The translations under genes and the position numbers were made by a program. A DNA stretch of 64,000 nt from Schauerella aestuarii. GTDB taxonomy: Bacteria; Pseudomonadota; Gammaproteobacteria; Burkholderiales; Burkholderiaceae_B. The stretch lies in the NCBI RefSeq assembly GCF_009866805.1, contig NZ_SIZW01000043.1, positions 868,001 through 932,000 of the forward strand, in the 5' to 3' direction. This document shows positions 16,983 to 25,234 of the stretch, piece by piece. Each line of letters opens with the position of its first letter. The stretch's first letter is position 1. The notes beneath the pieces are model-generated. The model did not search any database. It worked only from the letters and a program-made list of their open reading frames with translations, and was not told the origin of the DNA.

Positions 16983-19196
16983 ATGACCGATCATCCCCGT
17001 CGCCATTTCTTGCGCACGGCCGCGACTGTCGCCGGTGCCGGCACGGCGCTGTCCTTGTTTCCGCCGGCGATTCGCCGCGCGCTCGCCATTCCCGCCAACA
17101 ATCTCACGGGCAGCATCAAAGACGTCGAGCACGTCGTGATGGTGATGTTCGAAAACCGTTCGTTCAACAACTACTTCGGCACGATGCGCGGCGTGCGGGG
17201 GTTTGGCGATCGCTTCACGATCCCGCTCGCCGGCAATTTGAGTGTGTGGGAACAGAAGGACAAGGACGGCAAGATCGTGCTGCCGTATCGCCTGGACGAA
17301 AGCCGCGGCAATGCGCAGCGCGTGAAAGGGACGCCGCATCAGTGGCGCGACAGCCAGGATGCCTGGGATGGCGGGCGCATGAACGAATGGGCGCGCCACA
17401 AAACGCCCGTGGCCATGTCCTACTTCGGCGAGCAGGAAGTGACGTTCCAGCATGCGCTGGCCGACGCCTTTACATTGTGCGATGCCTATCACTGCGGGAT
17501 CCATACCGGCACGATCGCCAATCGGCTGTTTTACTGGACGGGCACCAATGGCCCCACCGGTGCGGGCGTGGCGGTGTTGAACAACGAGTTCAACGATCCG
17601 AATATGGGCCCGTCGACCGACGGCTATACGTGGACCACCTATGCGGAACGTCTGGAAACGGCCGGCGTGTCGTGGAAGGTTTATCAGAATATGCCCGACA
17701 ACTTCGGGTGCAACGAGATGATGGCGTTCAGGCAGTTCCGGCGCGCCAATGAACTGGCCCCGCCCAGCCGTCGCGTGAGCAGCGATCGCAAGGTGGTTTC
17801 GCCAGCTTACGATCCCGCCATCGACGATCCTGGCAACCCGCTGTACAAGGGCATCGGCAACACGATGCCCGATGGCGGATTGCTGGGCAGCCTGCGCGAG
17901 GATGTGTTGAACAACCGTCTTCCCGCGGTGTCGTGGATCATTCCGCCCGAGACCTATTCCGAGCATCCCGGGCCGTCGAGCCCGGTGCAGGGCGGCTGGT
18001 ATGTGCAGGAGCTTTTGGACGCGCTCACCGCCAATCCTGACGTGTGGAGCAAGACCGTACTGCTCGTGAACTACGACGAAAACGATGGGTATTTCGATCA
18101 CATCCCATCGCCGTCCGCGCCTTCGTTGAACCCAGACGGCTCACCGGCCGGCAAAACCACGTTGCCCGATAGCGACGTGGCCTTCGAGCGGTTTATCCAT
18201 CCGAACCCGCCGGGCACGGTGAAGCAGCCGCAGCCTGATGGTGGCGTCTATGGGCCCGGGCCGCGGGTGCCGATGCATGTGATTTCGCCGTGGAGCCGAG
18301 GGGGCTGGGTGGCTTCGCAGACATTCGATCACACCTCGGTGCTGCAGTTTCTGGAAGCCCGCTTTGGTGTGATGGAGCCCAATATTTCCGCCTATCGGCG
18401 AGCGGTGTGCGGCGATCTCACGTCCGCATTCAACTTCAAAACGCCTAACGCCGACGCGTTGCCGGCACTGGCTGGACGCCAATCGCGTGCCGAGGCGGAC
18501 GCCCGGCGGGCCGCGCAACAGGCGCTGCCCCAGATCCCCGTGCCGGCCAATCAGGTGCGGCCGCAGCAGGCAAGCGGCACGCGGCCATCGCGCGCGCTGC
18601 CTTACGTATTGCACACCAGTGCGCGAGTGCAGACCGATGCGCGCCAAGTGCAATTACTGTTTGCCAATGGAGGCACGGCAGGCGCGGTTTTCCATGTGTA
18701 TGACAAGCTTCATCTCGACCTCCTGCCGAGGCGGTACATGGTGGAGGCGGGCAAGACGCTGGACGATGTGTGGCTGCCGCAACCCGCCGATGCGGGACGC
18801 TACGATCTGTGGGTATTGGGGCCAAATGGCTACCACCGGCACTTTGCCGGCGAACTGCCCGCAAGCGGTGCGGCATCGGCATCCGCTGCAAGGCCTGAGA
18901 TCCAGGTGTGCTATGACCCGGCCGGCGCTGCGGTGTCGGTCAAGGTGTCGAATGCCGGTGCCGCGCCGTGCGAAGTCAGCATTCGCGCGTTGGCCTATCG
19001 CACCGATGGTCCTTGGGTATTGAACGTGGCGCCGGGCGAGGTGGTGGAGCAGGGATGGCGCTTGGCCGATAGCGGACAGTGGTACGACTTCGAGGTGAAG
19101 ATGAGCGGATCGGAGGCGTTTTACCGGCGCTTTGCCGGGCGCGTCGAAAATGGCCGCGATGCGGTGAGCGATCCAGCAATGGGCGCTCAGGCCTGA
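16983..19196 (+). CDS. Phosphocholine-specific phospholipase C, Tat-exported
   Basis: A 737-residue secreted phospholipase C of the acid-phosphatase/phosphoesterase (PlcH/PlcN) family, expected to cleave phosphatidylcholine to diacylglycerol and phosphocholine. The N-terminus is a twin-arginine signal (PRRHFLRTAAT, hydrophobic core, ALA before the mature end). The catalytic start VVMVMFENRSFNNYFG, the metal-site YDENDGYFDHIPSPSAP and the VPMHVISPWSRGG motif are present. Two C-terminal DUF756-type beta domains follow (about 520-730). Start chosen at the ATG after AGGAG (16973-16977), which gives a proper Tat signal; the frame is open further upstream but without homology. A hairpin and a terminator follow. 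Confidence 0.9.
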   Translation: MTDHPRRHFLRTAATVAGAGTALSLFPPAIRRALAIPANNLTGSIKDVEHVVMVMFENRSFNNYFGTMRGVRGFGDRFTIPLAGNLSVWEQKDKDGKIVLPYRLDESRGNAQRVKGTPHQWRDSQDAWDGGRMNEWARHKTPVAMSYFGEQEVTFQHALADAFTLCDAYHCGIHTGTIANRLFYWTGTNGPTGAGVAVLNNEFNDPNMGPSTDGYTWTTYAERLETAGVSWKVYQNMPDNFGCNEMMAFRQFRRANELAPPSRRVSSDRKVVSPAYDPAIDDPGNPLYKGIGNTMPDGGLLGSLREDVLNNRLPAVSWIIPPETYSEHPGPSSPVQGGWYVQELLDALTANPDVWSKTVLLVNYDENDGYFDHIPSPSAPSLNPDGSPAGKTTLPDSDVAFERFIHPNPPGTVKQPQPDGGVYGPGPRVPMHVISPWSRGGWVASQTFDHTSVLQFLEARFGVMEPNISAYRRAVCGDLTSAFNFKTPNADALPALAGRQSRAEADARRAAQQALPQIPVPANQVRPQQASGTRPSRALPYVLHTSARVQTDARQVQLLFANGGTAGAVFHVYDKLHLDLLPRRYMVEAGKTLDDVWLPQPADAGRYDLWVLGPNGYHRHFAGELPASGAASASAARPEIQVCYDPAGAAVSVKVSNAGAAPCEVSIRALAYRTDGPWVLNVAPGEVVEQGWRLADSGQWYDFEVKMSGSEAFYRRFAGRVENGRDAVSDPAMGAQA

Positions 19197-19203
19197 TACG
19201 CCA

Positions 19204-19222
19204 CTCTGGCGCAGCGCCAGAG
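19204..19222. other. Stem-loop directly after the phospholipase gene
   Basis: CTCTGGCG and CGCCAGAG form a perfect 8-bp stem with a 3-base loop, starting eight bases after the stop codon. No T-run follows, so it is more likely an mRNA 3'-end stabiliser or pause site ahead of the real terminator at 19242-19269. Confidence 0.5.
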
Positions 19223-19241
19223 CGGCATATCGGCACACGAC

Positions 19242-19269
19242 AAAAAAGGCTCCCTAGGGAGCCTTTTTT
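19242..19269. terminator. Bidirectional terminator between phospholipase C and rpmG
   Basis: A 16-base perfect palindrome (GGCTCCCTAGGGAGCC, 19248-19263) is flanked by six A on the left and six T on the right, so it can end transcripts from both sides: the rightward phospholipase gene and the leftward rpmB-rpmG operon. Confidence 0.88.
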
Positions 19270-19318
19270 GAGACGAAACCATCGCAGCCGCCAGGGCGCG
19301 TGGCAGGACCATCCAAGC

Positions 19319-19486
19319 TTACTTGAGCTTGGTTTCCTTGTAGTCGACATGCTTGCGAGCGACGGGATCAAATTTCTTGATCAGCATCTTCTCGGGCATG
19401 GTGCGCTTGTTCTTCGTCGTGGTGTAGAAATGGCCCGTGCCGGCGGTCGACTCGAGCTTGATCTTTTCGCGGATACCTTTGGCCAT
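19319..19486 (-). CDS. rpmG: Ribosomal protein bL33
   Basis: A 55-residue large-subunit ribosomal protein reading [16 protein letters not shown] with the typical [16 protein letters not shown] centre and the end [11 protein letters not shown]. It has no CxxC zinc pairs, so it is the zinc-free form of L33. It lies 37 bases after rpmB on the same strand, the usual rpmB-rpmG pair, and a strong bidirectional terminator follows about 50 bases on. Confidence 0.97.
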   Translation of the reverse strand: MAKGIREKIKLESTAGTGHFYTTTKNKRTMPEKMLIKKFDPVARKHVDYKETKLK

Positions 19487-19523
19487 GTCGGGCTCCTGTT
19501 AGGTTCTGGTTAGGAGGGGCCGA

Positions 19524-19760
19524 TTAGGCCAGTTCGCCGCGGGCACGCAGGTCGGCCAGAACGGATTCGATACCGTTCTTGTCGATCGTGCGGATCGCGT
19601 TAGCGGACACGCGCAGACGGACCCAGCGGTTTTCGCTCTCAACCCAGAACCGGCGCGATTGCAGGTTGGGGAGGAAGCGACGCTTGGTCTTGTTGTTCGC
19701 GTGCGAAACATTGTTGCCCACCATGGGGCCCTTGCCGGTTACTTGGCATACGCGTGCCAT
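19524..19760 (-). CDS. rpmB: Ribosomal protein bL28
   Basis: A 78-residue large-subunit ribosomal protein: [23 protein letters not shown], then [29 protein letters not shown] and the terminal [10 protein letters not shown]. Two ATG codons stand in tandem (19761-19763 and 19758-19760) after an AGAGG ribosome site; the second gives the conserved N-terminus. First gene of the rpmB-rpmG operon; the promoter must lie in the 240 bases between 19761 and 20000, where I could not pick a convincing -35/-10 pair. Confidence 0.97.
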   Translation of the reverse strand: MARVCQVTGKGPMVGNNVSHANNKTKRRFLPNLQSRRFWVESENRWVRLRVSANAIRTIDKNGIESVLADLRARGELA

Positions 19761-20000
19761 CATTGCACCTCTTTAAATGAAGCTGCCAAGCCGGCATTGC
19801 CTTCAGTATCTTTTCATCCGAGGCCGCAAACGTGAATTGCAAACCTGCTTCTGCCAAAAATACATCTGCGTTAAGGTCACGCAGATTGGGGGCAAGGCCG
19901 TAAAGGCGATCTGTGTAATGAAGCGCCGACTGCTAAATGCGCGCTTCATACGAAAAGTTTTGGTTAAGCCGTAGATTCTAAAACGAAAAAGGTCCCGGAA

Positions 20001-21194
20001 TCAAGTCGCACGACGTGCAATGCGGCCAGAGAACCACGACAAGCTGGCGCAAACCCCCATAATCGTGGCGAGCGGCAGGGCAGATTCAGTCTGCCAGATA
20101 CTGACGAAGAGCCCGGCCGTCGCCCCGCACGTGAACTGCAGCGTGCCCAACAGCGCCGATGCCGCGCCCAGGCGCTTGCCCTGATCGGAGAGCGCCAGCG
20201 CGGCCGAATTGGGGTTCACGAACCCCTGGCAGGCCATGTAGGCCATCAGACACACCATCAATATCGGCAGCGTCATCACGCCCGCGACGCTCAACGCACA
20301 GGTGGCGATGCCGGCACATGCCAGGAAGTTGAGCGCCGGGCGCTGCAACTGCTGCGGTTTGTAGGTGCGGAGCAGCCTGGCGCTGACTTGCGAGGCCGCG
20401 ATCAGGCTGATGGCGTTGATGCCGAACAACACGCCGTACCATTTCGGGTCGACGTGATACACCTCGATGAACACCCGGGGCGAGCCGATGATGTACGCAA
20501 ACATCCCCGCCTGGCCCATTCCGCCGGCGAAGCTGTGCGCCACGAAACCGCGATGCGTCAGCAGCGCGCGGAAGTTGCCGATGATATTGGCCCAACTGAG
20601 CGTGACCACACGCTCGGGTGCGAGCGTTTCGCGCATGATGAAGATGACCGACAGCATCAATGCGGCACCCGCAAACAGCATGATCCAGAACAAGGCCCGC
20701 CAGGAGGTGAAGCTCACGACCTGCCCGCCGACGATGGGGGCCAGAATCGGTGCCAGACCCATGATCAGCATCAGGAGGGAGAGCGCGCGGGCAGCTTGCT
20801 GCGTGTCGTAATTGTCGCGAATCACGGCGCGCGGAATGACAATGCCGGCGGCCCCGCCGATGGCCTGAACGAACCGCCAGAAGGTAAGCGACTCGATCGT
20901 TCCGGCAAGGGCGCAGCCGAGCGATGCACACATATAGATGGTCAGGCCGACCATCAACGGAATTCGGCGACCGAAACGATCGCTGATGGGGCCGTAGAAA
21001 ATCTGTGAAGTGGCCAGCCCGACGAGGTAGGCGGCAAGCGTACGCTCGACGTCTCCCCGCGACACCATCAGATCGGCGGCGATCCGCGGAAAGGTCGGCA
21101 GATACATATCGATCGAAAATGGACCGATGGCCGTCAGCGCGCCCATGAGGATCAGCCATCCGGGCAGGCTGGCGGCAAAACGGGAAGGGGGCAT
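20001..21194 (-). CDS. Bcr/CflA family multidrug efflux MFS transporter
   Basis: A 397-residue, 12-helix drug:H+ antiporter. Family marks: the early ILMGALTAIGPFSIDMYLPTFP, motif A YGPISDRFGRRIPLMVG, the RFVQAIGGAAGIVIPRAVIRD segment at helix 4 and the motif C-like LAPILAPIVGGQVVSF in helix 5. Bcr/CflA members export bicyclomycin, chloramphenicol or amino acids; this one's substrate is not readable. It is divergent from the cyclopropane fatty acid synthase gene, with 115 bases between the two starts. Confidence 0.88.
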   Translation of the reverse strand: MPPSRFAASLPGWLILMGALTAIGPFSIDMYLPTFPRIAADLMVSRGDVERTLAAYLVGLATSQIFYGPISDRFGRRIPLMVGLTIYMCASLGCALAGTIESLTFWRFVQAIGGAAGIVIPRAVIRDNYDTQQAARALSLLMLIMGLAPILAPIVGGQVVSFTSWRALFWIMLFAGAALMLSVIFIMRETLAPERVVTLSWANIIGNFRALLTHRGFVAHSFAGGMGQAGMFAYIIGSPRVFIEVYHVDPKWYGVLFGINAISLIAASQVSARLLRTYKPQQLQRPALNFLACAGIATCALSVAGVMTLPILMVCLMAYMACQGFVNPNSAALALSDQGKRLGAASALLGTLQFTCGATAGLFVSIWQTESALPLATIMGVCASLSWFSGRIARRAT

Positions 21195-21309
21195 GGTCTG
21201 CAGGCGATGACGGCGGTACGACCGGTAACTTTATCATGCGGCACCTTACATACAGATTTACGCTTTTTTCCGATAAAGTCGCTCGTACCGACCTATTGGA
21301 GAGGGCATC

Positions 21310-22617
21310 GTGAATCCGTTGCAGTCTGCTGTTGATCGAAAGTTGAAGAGTTTGCCGGTGCGCGTGGCGCTTATTCTTCCCGACGGCGGACGGCTCGGCC
21401 CGCCTGACGAACAGGTCACCTTCACGGTGAAGGACGCCAAGGCGCTGGCCCACGTGGCCAGTGGCGATGTGGGGATTCTGGGGCAGGATTATGTCGAAGG
21501 GCGGGTCGATATCGACGGCGCCATGCACGATGTGATGCGCGCGGCGGCCGCCTCGCTGCCGGGATCGCCCGTGGAGGCCGCACGTGGCGGCTGGCTGACC
21601 GATATCGTCAAGCGGGTGATGTCGGTCTGGCGTCACTCGATCGAACGCGACGCCAGGCAAATCGAATTCCACTACGACCTCTCCGACGACTTCTACGCCC
21701 TGTGGCTCGACCCGCGTCGCGTCTATTCGTGCGCCTACTACCGCACGCCCGATATGGGGCTGGCCCAGGCGCAGGAAGCGAAGCTCGATCACATCTGCCG
21801 CAAGCTGCGCCTGAATGCCGGCGAACGGTTTCTGGATGTGGGAGCAGGCTGGGGCGGCTTGCTTCTCTGGGCGGCTGAGCATTACGGCGTGGACGCCACG
21901 GGCATCACGCTCTCGCGTAACCAGCATGCGCATGTGAACCGGCTGATCGAGGAAAAGGGCCTGTCGGGGCGCGTGCGCATGGAGCTGCGCGACTATCGCA
22001 CGCTCGATTCCGCCCAACCCTTCGACAAGATCGCCTCGGTGGGCATGTTCGAGCATGTGGGGCGAGCGCAACTCGTCAATTATTTTGCCAAGCTCAACGG
22101 TCTGCTCCGTCCAGGCGGACTGGTGCTCAATCACGGCATTACAGCTGCCGGCGTGCGCAACTCGGAGCTGGGCAACGGCATGGGCGAATTCATCGAGCGC
22201 TACATCTTTCCAGGTGGCGAATTGACCCATGTGAGCCGCGTGCTCGAAGCGATGACCAACGGCAGTCTGGAGGCGGTGGATGTCGAGAACCTGCGGCCTC
22301 ACTATGCGCGCACGTTGTGGGCGTGGAGCGATGCACTCGAAGCGCGGATGGACGAGGCGCGTCAAGTGCTCACCGGCGAGCAAGGCGAGCGCTCGTTGCG
22401 CGCCTACCGCTTGTATCTTGCGGGGTGCGCGATGGGGTTCGAGCATGGGTGGCTGGAACTGCATCAGATCCTCGCACAACCACCAGCGACCGGTCGCAGC
22501 GACGAGCTGGACGATCCTGCCGATCTGGCTTACCCCTGGCGGCGGGACTATATCTATGCCGAGTCGGACGCGCAGATCGAGCCGGCGGAGCAGAGTTACA
22601 TCGTCCGCAAGGCGTGA
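21310..22617 (+). CDS. cfa: Cyclopropane-fatty-acyl-phospholipid synthase
   Basis: A 435-residue SAM-dependent enzyme that methylenates cis double bonds of membrane phospholipid acyl chains, usually on entry to stationary phase or in acid stress. The N-terminal lipid-binding region is followed by IEFHYDLSDDFYALWLDP, the SAM site FLDVGAGWGGLLLWAAE, and the family motifs GITLSRNQ, VGMFEHVGRAQLVNYF and FIERYIFPGGEL. The start is a GTG at 21310 with a good GGAGAGGG ribosome site; no earlier ATG fits. Promoter elements must lie in the 115-base gap shared with the divergent Bcr/CflA gene. Confidence 0.95.
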   Translation: MNPLQSAVDRKLKSLPVRVALILPDGGRLGPPDEQVTFTVKDAKALAHVASGDVGILGQDYVEGRVDIDGAMHDVMRAAAASLPGSPVEAARGGWLTDIVKRVMSVWRHSIERDARQIEFHYDLSDDFYALWLDPRRVYSCAYYRTPDMGLAQAQEAKLDHICRKLRLNAGERFLDVGAGWGGLLLWAAEHYGVDATGITLSRNQHAHVNRLIEEKGLSGRVRMELRDYRTLDSAQPFDKIASVGMFEHVGRAQLVNYFAKLNGLLRPGGLVLNHGITAAGVRNSELGNGMGEFIERYIFPGGELTHVSRVLEAMTNGSLEAVDVENLRPHYARTLWAWSDALEARMDEARQVLTGEQGERSLRAYRLYLAGCAMGFEHGWLELHQILAQPPATGRSDELDDPADLAYPWRRDYIYAESDAQIEPAEQSYIVRKA

Positions 22618-23187
22618 TGCGACAGCGCGCCATCGGCATGTGATCGGCTTGCAGATGTTGCAATGCGGTATTTTTGCGCACGTCGGATTGCCGTATTCAG
22701 TTATCCGTAAGTTCCCCGCGCGCAAGCGCCGGGAGCCACTGATTTGTCACGTAATGCAACTGGCGCGATCTCCCTGCCATTTACTGAGCAGGCGATGCCG
22801 GCGCCCATTGCCCCTGGGAAATGGCCCAAAAGTGCGCGAAATGTTACGGAAATCGGCCTTTGCATTTGGCGGCAGGTAAAGTTTTGTCTAAAATGCTGTC
22901 TTCGTCGTTCAGTTGCACCCATCTTTCGCACATCGAGATTGCGATCGGCATCGCCACTTGTGGCTTGCCCGATCCGACGCCTGTGCGGTGCAGTGTGTTC
23001 CCGTAATGCACGCCATGCACCGCCGCGTTATCCCGATGCGCCTTGCGCGGGTTTTGGATCTCTCGATCCAGCCCACCTGCTAGCCGGTCTGTTAGGGCAT
23101 TGCGCCCCATGCATTCCCCTTTAGCGCCAGGATCGAAACGCCCTGCCAGGGCGGCTTCGGTCTGCCACCTATAGGAGATTTCAACCC
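22618..23187 (+). promoter_or_regulatory. Long intergenic region with the proX promoter and leader
   Basis: A 570-base stretch without a credible gene. A candidate promoter is TTGGCG (22866-22871), 17-base spacer, TAAAAT (22889-22894). If used, the proX mRNA has a leader of nearly 290 bases. Close to the start codon there is a small hairpin (CGCCC/GGGCG, 23139-23153) and a ribosome site TAGGAG about 10 bases before the ATG. I recognise no known riboswitch in it. Confidence 0.4.
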
Positions 23188-24186
23188 ATGTCGTTTTCCC
23201 CCAAGCATCTCGCCATCGCCGCCGCCTTGTTCGCTGCCTGCGGTGTCGCTCAAGCCGCCGATACCCCCACGTGTGAAGTCAACCGTCCTGTCAATTTCGG
23301 TGGCATGAACTGGGAGTCCAATCTGGTCCTGGCCGATGTGCAACGCTTCATCGTCGAGAAGGGCTACGGTTGCAAGACCCAGGTGCTGCCCACCGAGACG
23401 CTGCCCGCACTGGCGGCGCTCGAGCGCGGCGACCTGGATGTCAACACCGAGGTCTGGCTCAACAGCGTCGCCGAGCCGTGGGAACGTGCCGAGAAGGGCG
23501 GCAAGGTCAAGCGGGTCGCCGATCTGTATACCGGTGGCGAGGCCTGGTTCATTCCGAAGTACACGGCCGATCGTCTGCCGGAGCTGAAAAGCGCGGCCGA
23601 CCTGCCCAAGTACAAGGACGAGTTCAAGGATCGTGAAGAACCCGGCAAGGGCCGCTTCTACGGCTGCCCGGCAGGCTGGGGCTGCGAAGTCGCCAGCAGC
23701 AATCTTTATCGCGCGTTGAAGCTCGACGACAGCTACACGCTGTATTCGCCCGGCACCGGCGCGGCCCAGAAAGCCGCCTTGATGTCTGCCTACAAGCGCA
23801 AGCAAAACATCGTTTTCTACTACTGGTATCCGACGCCGCTGGTGGGGGCGCTCGATCTGGTCAAGCTCGAACTGCCGCCCTACGACGCCGAAAAGCACAA
23901 GTGCCTGACGTCGCCCAAGTGCGCCAATCCCGAGCCCAGCGCGTATCCGGACAATCCAGTGTTCACCGCGTTGAATACGCAGTTCACGCAGGATGCCCCG
24001 AAGCTCACCGCCTTCTTCTCGAAGATGTCGGTGCCGACCGACGTGATCGACAAGACGTTGGCGCACATGGAAGAGTCGGGTGACGATTCGAAGGACATCT
24101 CGACCTGGTTCCTGAAAAACCAGCAGGACGTGTGGATGAAGTGGGTGCCGGCGGACGTCGCCCAGCGCGTCCAGGCGGCGTTGTAA
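23188..24186 (+). CDS. proX: Glycine betaine/proline-type ABC transporter substrate-binding protein
   Basis: A 332-residue periplasmic binding protein of the OpuAC/ProX family for betaine-like compatible solutes. Signal peptide: MSFSPKHLAIAAALFAACGVAQA, cleaved before ADTPTCE. Family matches are VNFGGMNWESNLVLADVQ, the LERGDLDVNTEVWLNS segment, the GCPAGWGCEV turn and the Trp-rich FYYWYPTPLVGAL. The Trp/Tyr residues would form the aromatic cage for the quaternary amine. It is followed by a strong hairpin and then by proW and proV, the usual partner genes, although here the binding protein gene comes first. Regulation by osmolarity is likely by analogy only. Confidence 0.9.
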   Translation: MSFSPKHLAIAAALFAACGVAQAADTPTCEVNRPVNFGGMNWESNLVLADVQRFIVEKGYGCKTQVLPTETLPALAALERGDLDVNTEVWLNSVAEPWERAEKGGKVKRVADLYTGGEAWFIPKYTADRLPELKSAADLPKYKDEFKDREEPGKGRFYGCPAGWGCEVASSNLYRALKLDDSYTLYSPGTGAAQKAALMSAYKRKQNIVFYYWYPTPLVGALDLVKLELPPYDAEKHKCLTSPKCANPEPSAYPDNPVFTALNTQFTQDAPKLTAFFSKMSVPTDVIDKTLAHMEESGDDSKDISTWFLKNQQDVWMKWVPADVAQRVQAAL

Positions 24187-24197
24187 TTGTGTGATCC

Positions 24198-24222
24198 GGG
24201 CGCGCCGCCAGACGGCGCGCCC
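24198..24222 (+). other. Intercistronic GC-rich stem-loop between proX and proW
   Basis: GGGCGCGCCG and CGGCGCGCCC form a perfect 10-bp stem with a 5-base loop, 11 bases after the proX stop. No T-run follows. Such hairpins after a binding-protein gene usually protect the upstream message or cause partial termination, so that more binding protein than membrane component is made. Confidence 0.6.
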
Positions 24223-24373
24223 ATGAGCGAAGCGGTGTCTCCCGCTTCGATCTTTTCTTTCATTGCCGGTGCCCGCAAGTGGCCGGTGTCGTTGTTTCTC
24301 CTCCCCATGCCGGTTTGCGGCGCGCGACTTGCTAGTTGCGCCGCCCCTGGCGTGACTCCGCGGAGTTTTATTC

Positions 24374-25234
24374 ATGTTTCCCGAAATTATTCCTGCCCGC
24401 GCCGTGCGCGGGGCGATCGACGGCTTCGTCGATCATCTGGTCGAGAATTACGCCAGTCATCTCGAGGACCTGTCGCAGCCGATTCTGGATGTGCTGGTCT
24501 GGCTCGAGCAACTGCTGCGCAATACACCATGGTGGGTGGTGGTCATTGCCGCCATCGTCATCGCCTTCGGCGTCAGCCGTCGCATCGGCTTCAGCCTGGC
24601 GATGGGCGCGCTGCTGTGTCTGCTGGGCGTGCTGGGCTTGTGGGATGCCGGCATGCAGACGCTGTCCCTCATGATCATGGCCACTTTGCTCTCCGTGCTG
24701 GTGGGTATTCCGCTGGGCATCCTGATGGCGCGCATCAATTGGCTGCGTTCGATCATGCTGCCGGTGCTGGATGTGATGCAGACCATGCCGAGTTTCGTGT
24801 ATCTGATCCCGGTCGTGATGCTGTTCGGCCTGGGCAAGATTCCCGCGCTGATCGCCACCGTGATCTATGCCGTACCGCCGCTCATCCGCCTGACCGATCT
24901 GGGGATTCGTCTGGTCGACCGCGAAGTGCTCGAAGCCTCGCGTGCGTTCGGCGCCTCGTCGCGCCAGCAGTTGTTTGGCGTGCAATTGCCGCTGGCCCTG
25001 CCCAACATCATGGCGGGTATCAACCAGACCACGATGATGGCGTTGTCGATGGTGGTGATCGCCTCCATGATCGGCGCACGCGGCCTGGGTTATGAAGTGT
25101 TGTTGGGCATCAACCGCCTTGAGGTGGGACGCGGGTTGTTGGCCGGTCTGGGCATCGTCGTGCTCGCCGTGCTGTTCGACCGCATCACCCAATCCTATGG
25201 ACACCGTGTCCGCCGCCAAGGAGGCCAACGATGA
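24374..25234 (+). CDS. proW: Glycine betaine/proline-type ABC transporter permease
   Basis: A 286-residue inner-membrane permease of the ProW/OpuAB family. An amphipathic N-terminal region (about 1-50) precedes the hydrophobic segments, and the cytoplasmic coupling loop reads EASRAFGASSRQQLFGVQLPLALPNIMAGI, the standard EAA motif. TM segments include WWVVVIAAIVIAFGV and the PSFVYLIPVVMLFGLG helix. It starts 187 bases after proX, past a strong hairpin, and its stop overlaps the proV ATG by four bases, so permease and ATPase are translationally coupled. Confidence 0.9.
   Translation: MFPEIIPARAVRGAIDGFVDHLVENYASHLEDLSQPILDVLVWLEQLLRNTPWWVVVIAAIVIAFGVSRRIGFSLAMGALLCLLGVLGLWDAGMQTLSLMIMATLLSVLVGIPLGILMARINWLRSIMLPVLDVMQTMPSFVYLIPVVMLFGLGKIPALIATVIYAVPPLIRLTDLGIRLVDREVLEASRAFGASSRQQLFGVQLPLALPNIMAGINQTTMMALSMVVIASMIGARGLGYEVLLGINRLEVGRGLLAGLGIVVLAVLFDRITQSYGHRVRRQGGQR

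Noticed and set aside
16801-16986. A 61-codon frame between the short lipoprotein and phospholipase C
   Set aside because: No ribosome site, no recognisable features, and it ends at the phospholipase start only by chance.
19777-19974. A 65-codon plus-strand frame in the rpmB upstream gap
   Set aside because: No ribosome site and no homology; the gap is better read as the rpmB promoter region.
20086-22725. An 879-codon minus-strand frame covering cfa and part of the Bcr/CflA gene
   Set aside because: It is antisense to cfa and out of frame with the Bcr/CflA gene, both with full family motifs.
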